A model generated the notes under the pieces. That model made no database searches. It had not been told where the DNA came from and saw only the letters and a list, made by a program, of their open reading frames with translations. Of a stretch of 64,000 nt of DNA, positions 62,177-64,000 are shown in pieces. Every line of letters starts with the position of its first letter. Within the stretch, counting starts at the first letter, position 1. The translations under genes were made by a program, and so were the position numbers. The stretch is from CAIKLP01 sp039798705. GTDB lineage: Bacteria > Bacteroidota > Bacteroidia > Sphingobacteriales > Sphingobacteriaceae. Location: positions 1-64,000 of the forward strand of contig JBDKFN010000003.1 in the NCBI GenBank assembly GCA_039798705.1, given 5' to 3'.

Positions 62177-62261
62177 ATCACTGTTTTGCACTGCAAATAT
62201 AACACAATTAGTGCTTTAAAAAAAATTACTTTGATAAAATTGGCTTGTAAACAGCCTATTT

Positions 62262-63452
62262 TTAGCTAATTACCCTACATAAAAGCCCTTTTAAGTAGAA
62301 TGACTCAGGAAATGCACTCCTAACCGGATGGTCTATGGGTTGGCCAAATTCGTGAATAAATTGCAATTCCTTTCCTGCATCAACTGCTGCCCATGCCAAA
62401 ATCTGCTTAAAATGGTCTAATGTGAGGCTTCCCGAACACGAAAAAGTAGCCAATAAATCGCCTTCTTTCATCAATTTCAATGCTTGCATATTCAAATCTT
62501 TATAAGCCCTTTCTGCCCTTGGTAAAGATTTTCTTGATGGCGCTAATTTCGGAGGGTCTAAAATGATTAAATCCCAGTGTAAATTTTCAGTATTGGCATT
62601 TCTTAAATATTGAAAAACATCTGCTACAATTAATTGCTCAGGTGCAAAAGCCATTTGATTTGATTCATAATTTGCTTTCAATGTTTCCATGGCCAAAGCC
62701 GATGAGTCGACAGAGGTAACATTTTTAGCGCCTGCATTTTTTGCATATAAACTAAAACCTCCCGAATAAGAAAAACAATCTAATACCGTTTTCCCTTTTG
62801 CAAAATTTGCTAAGTATGCACGGTTTTCTCTTTGATCTAAAAAGTAACCAGACTTCTGTCCTTCATTTACATCAACTAAAAAATGAAGGTTGTTTTCTTT
62901 GATTAATATTGGTTCGTTAGGAATAGTGCCATATAGCAAACCGTTCGAAACAGCTATTCCTTCAAGGGTTCTAGCGGCAGCATCACTGCGTTCATAAATG
63001 CCTTTTGGTTGTAAAATTTTTACGAGCGCATCGATGATGATTTGTTTTCGTTGATCGATTCCTAAAGTTAAGAATTGACAAACTAAATAATCTTGAAATT
63101 TATCGACAATCAAACCTGGCAATTCATCTGCTTCAGAAAAAATTAAACGATAACTATCGGTAGAATTAAAATCGATCCCTTCTTTCCTTCGCTCAATTGA
63201 TTTTTTTATTTTTTGAAACCACCAATCGTTATCGATTATTTCTGTTTCGGACCAAGACAATAACCTAACCGTAATTTTAGAGGCTTGGTTATAATATCCA
63301 TAAGCCAAAAACTGACCATTATTATCGTTTACCCTAACAATATCACCATTGTTTGCTTGCCCAATTACTTTTGCAATTGCACCAGAAAACACCCAACTAT
63401 GGTGATGTTTTACCGGCTTTTCTTTCCCTTTTGCTAAATTAACCTGAATCAT
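62262..63452 (-). CDS. rlmI: Class I SAM-dependent rRNA methyltransferase, RlmI-like
   Basis: RlmI methylates C5 of a cytidine in 23S rRNA (C1962 in E. coli). The 396-residue protein has an N-terminal PUA domain (about 1-78, with HHSWVFSGAIAKVIGQANNGDIV), a linker with VDVNEGQKSGYFLDQRENRAYL, the SAM-binding LDCFSYSGGFSLYAKNAGAKNVTSVDSS and the catalytic region LIILDPPKLAPSRK and ATFSCSG with the Cys. Length matches. It is divergent from tadA across 39 bases; a -7 box TATTTTTG lies at 63466-63473 on the minus strand. Confidence 0.9.
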   Translation of the reverse strand: MIQVNLAKGKEKPVKHHHSWVFSGAIAKVIGQANNGDIVRVNDNNGQFLAYGYYNQASKITVRLLSWSETEIIDNDWWFQKIKKSIERRKEGIDFNSTDSYRLIFSEADELPGLIVDKFQDYLVCQFLTLGIDQRKQIIIDALVKILQPKGIYERSDAAARTLEGIAVSNGLLYGTIPNEPILIKENNLHFLVDVNEGQKSGYFLDQRENRAYLANFAKGKTVLDCFSYSGGFSLYAKNAGAKNVTSVDSSALAMETLKANYESNQMAFAPEQLIVADVFQYLRNANTENLHWDLIILDPPKLAPSRKSLPRAERAYKDLNMQALKLMKEGDLLATFSCSGSLTLDHFKQILAWAAVDAGKELQFIHEFGQPIDHPVRSAFPESFYLKGLLCRVIS

Positions 63453-63491
63453 TTTCTATTTTTACCAAAAATACAAATACTAATTCCAAAG

Positions 63492-63944
63492 ATGAGCTAT
63501 TCTTTATTTTCTGATGAATATTTTATGAATGAAGCGCTCAAGCAAGCGCAATTGGCTTTTGAAGCAGACGAGGTGCCCATCGGCGCGGTAATTGTTTGTC
63601 AAAACAAAATTATAGCAAAAGCCCATAACCTAACTGAGCGACTAACTGATGTTACTGCGCATGCCGAAATGCAAGCATTTACAGCAGCAGCAAATTTTTT
63701 AGCATCGAAATATTTACCAGAATGCACTTTATATGTAACAGTTGAACCGTGCTTAATGTGTGCAGGCGCTGCATATTGGGCACACATAGGTCAAATAGTT
63801 ATAGGCACAATAGACGAAAAAAGAGGGTATGCCACTTTTGGAAAAAATATTCTACACCCAAAAACAATAGTGAAAACTGGTGTGTTAGCAGAGGAGAGTA
63901 AAGCATTAATGCAGGCTTTCTTTCAAAATAAAAGAGCAGAATAA
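63492..63944 (+). CDS. tadA: tRNA-specific adenosine deaminase
   Basis: TadA converts wobble adenosine 34 to inosine in tRNA-Arg (ACG anticodon). The 150-residue zinc enzyme has His57 and catalytic Glu59 in AHAEMQAF and zinc ligands Cys87 and Cys90 in EPCLMCAGA, with the N-terminal MNEALKQAQLAFEADEVPIGAVIV typical of TadA. A guanine or cytosine deaminase is the main alternative, but the length and HAEMQA motif favour TadA. Confidence 0.92.
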   Translation: MSYSLFSDEYFMNEALKQAQLAFEADEVPIGAVIVCQNKIIAKAHNLTERLTDVTAHAEMQAFTAAANFLASKYLPECTLYVTVEPCLMCAGAAYWAHIGQIVIGTIDEKRGYATFGKNILHPKTIVKTGVLAEESKALMQAFFQNKRAE

Positions 63945-63959
63945 AGACTGCATTTTATT

Positions 63960-63967
63960 TATATTTG
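63960..63967 (+). promoter_or_regulatory. -7 box for a gene beyond the window end
   Basis: TATATTTG matches TAnnTTTG and is followed by about 33 bases of A-rich, leader-like sequence to the window end. A TTTG at -33 is not evident. It may drive a plus-strand gene that starts outside the window. Confidence 0.35.
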
Positions 63968-64000
63968 CATCATACATTTAACAATTAAAAAATAAAAAAA

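Noticed and set aside
1..64000. CRISPR arrays, insertion sequences, prophage, toxin-antitoxin or defence genes, tRNA and rRNA
   Set aside because: No regularly spaced repeats, transposase or integrase motifs, or RNA gene sequences were found while reading; the gene content is housekeeping throughout.

Overview
The window is a gene-dense (no gene-free stretch longer than about 190 bases), AT-rich piece of a Bacteroidota chromosome. The evidence for the phylum is direct: a type IX secretion/gliding set (a PorP/SprF-like protein, GldK, GldL, GldM, GldN and a PorW/SprE-type TPR lipoprotein), a TonB-dependent receptor with a carboxypeptidase-like N-terminal domain, and promoters of the Bacteroidota type (TTTG, about 18-19 bases, TAnnTTTG) upstream of porP and gldK. 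A member of the Chitinophagales or a close order is my best guess, but the sequence alone does not settle it. Almost everything looks like housekeeping or conserved core genome. I see no phage, insertion sequence, CRISPR array, defence island, tRNA or rRNA.

Layout. (1) 1-6952, minus strand: one long operon running M23 peptidase, bactofilin, AtpZ-like, a small membrane protein, atpB, atpE, atpF, atpH, atpA, atpG (cut at its last few residues by the window edge). A strong stem-loop sits between atpE and atpF. (2) 7079-13702: PorW/SprE lipoprotein and a class A penicillin-binding protein on plus, converging on uvrC. (3) 13780-22915, minus: BamA/TamA-like protein, DUF4271 membrane protein, hemD, porP/sprF-like, then gldK-gldL-gldM-gldN closed by a terminator. 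(4) 22952-34949: hemW, a cyclase-fold protein and a small cytochrome c-like lipoprotein; a GT39-type membrane glycosyltransferase; a membrane-anchored metallophosphoesterase followed by a UbiA-like protein with a degraded first motif; a DUF6265-like lipoprotein; a histidine kinase/response regulator pair; a TPR protein, a DUF4286-like protein and a lone rfbC. (5) 35013-43305: an OmpA protein, fumC-aroE and a small conserved protein, then an ALDH7-type dehydrogenase and a large M1 peptidase. (6) 43462-53535: TPR protein, phosphosulfolactate synthase, hisS and hutH in one tight run, with a TonB receptor, hutU and meaB behind them. (7) 53592-57340: three glycosyltransferases and an O-antigen-ligase-like protein. 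(8) 57397-63944: rimP-nusA-infB, rlmI and tadA.

How the parts fit. The gld genes, PorP and PorW supply the core of the type IX secretion motor. The phosphosulfolactate synthase may feed a sulfonate head group to sulfonolipids, which older work linked to gliding in Cytophaga-like bacteria; that link here is inference. hutH and hutU give the first two steps of histidine breakdown, and hutH is placed right behind hisS. Nothing in the window is convincingly a wholly new system. The best leads are the atpE/atpF stem-loop, the phosphosulfolactate synthase in a glider, the cell-wall genes fused to the ATP synthase operon, and several small conserved proteins without known function.
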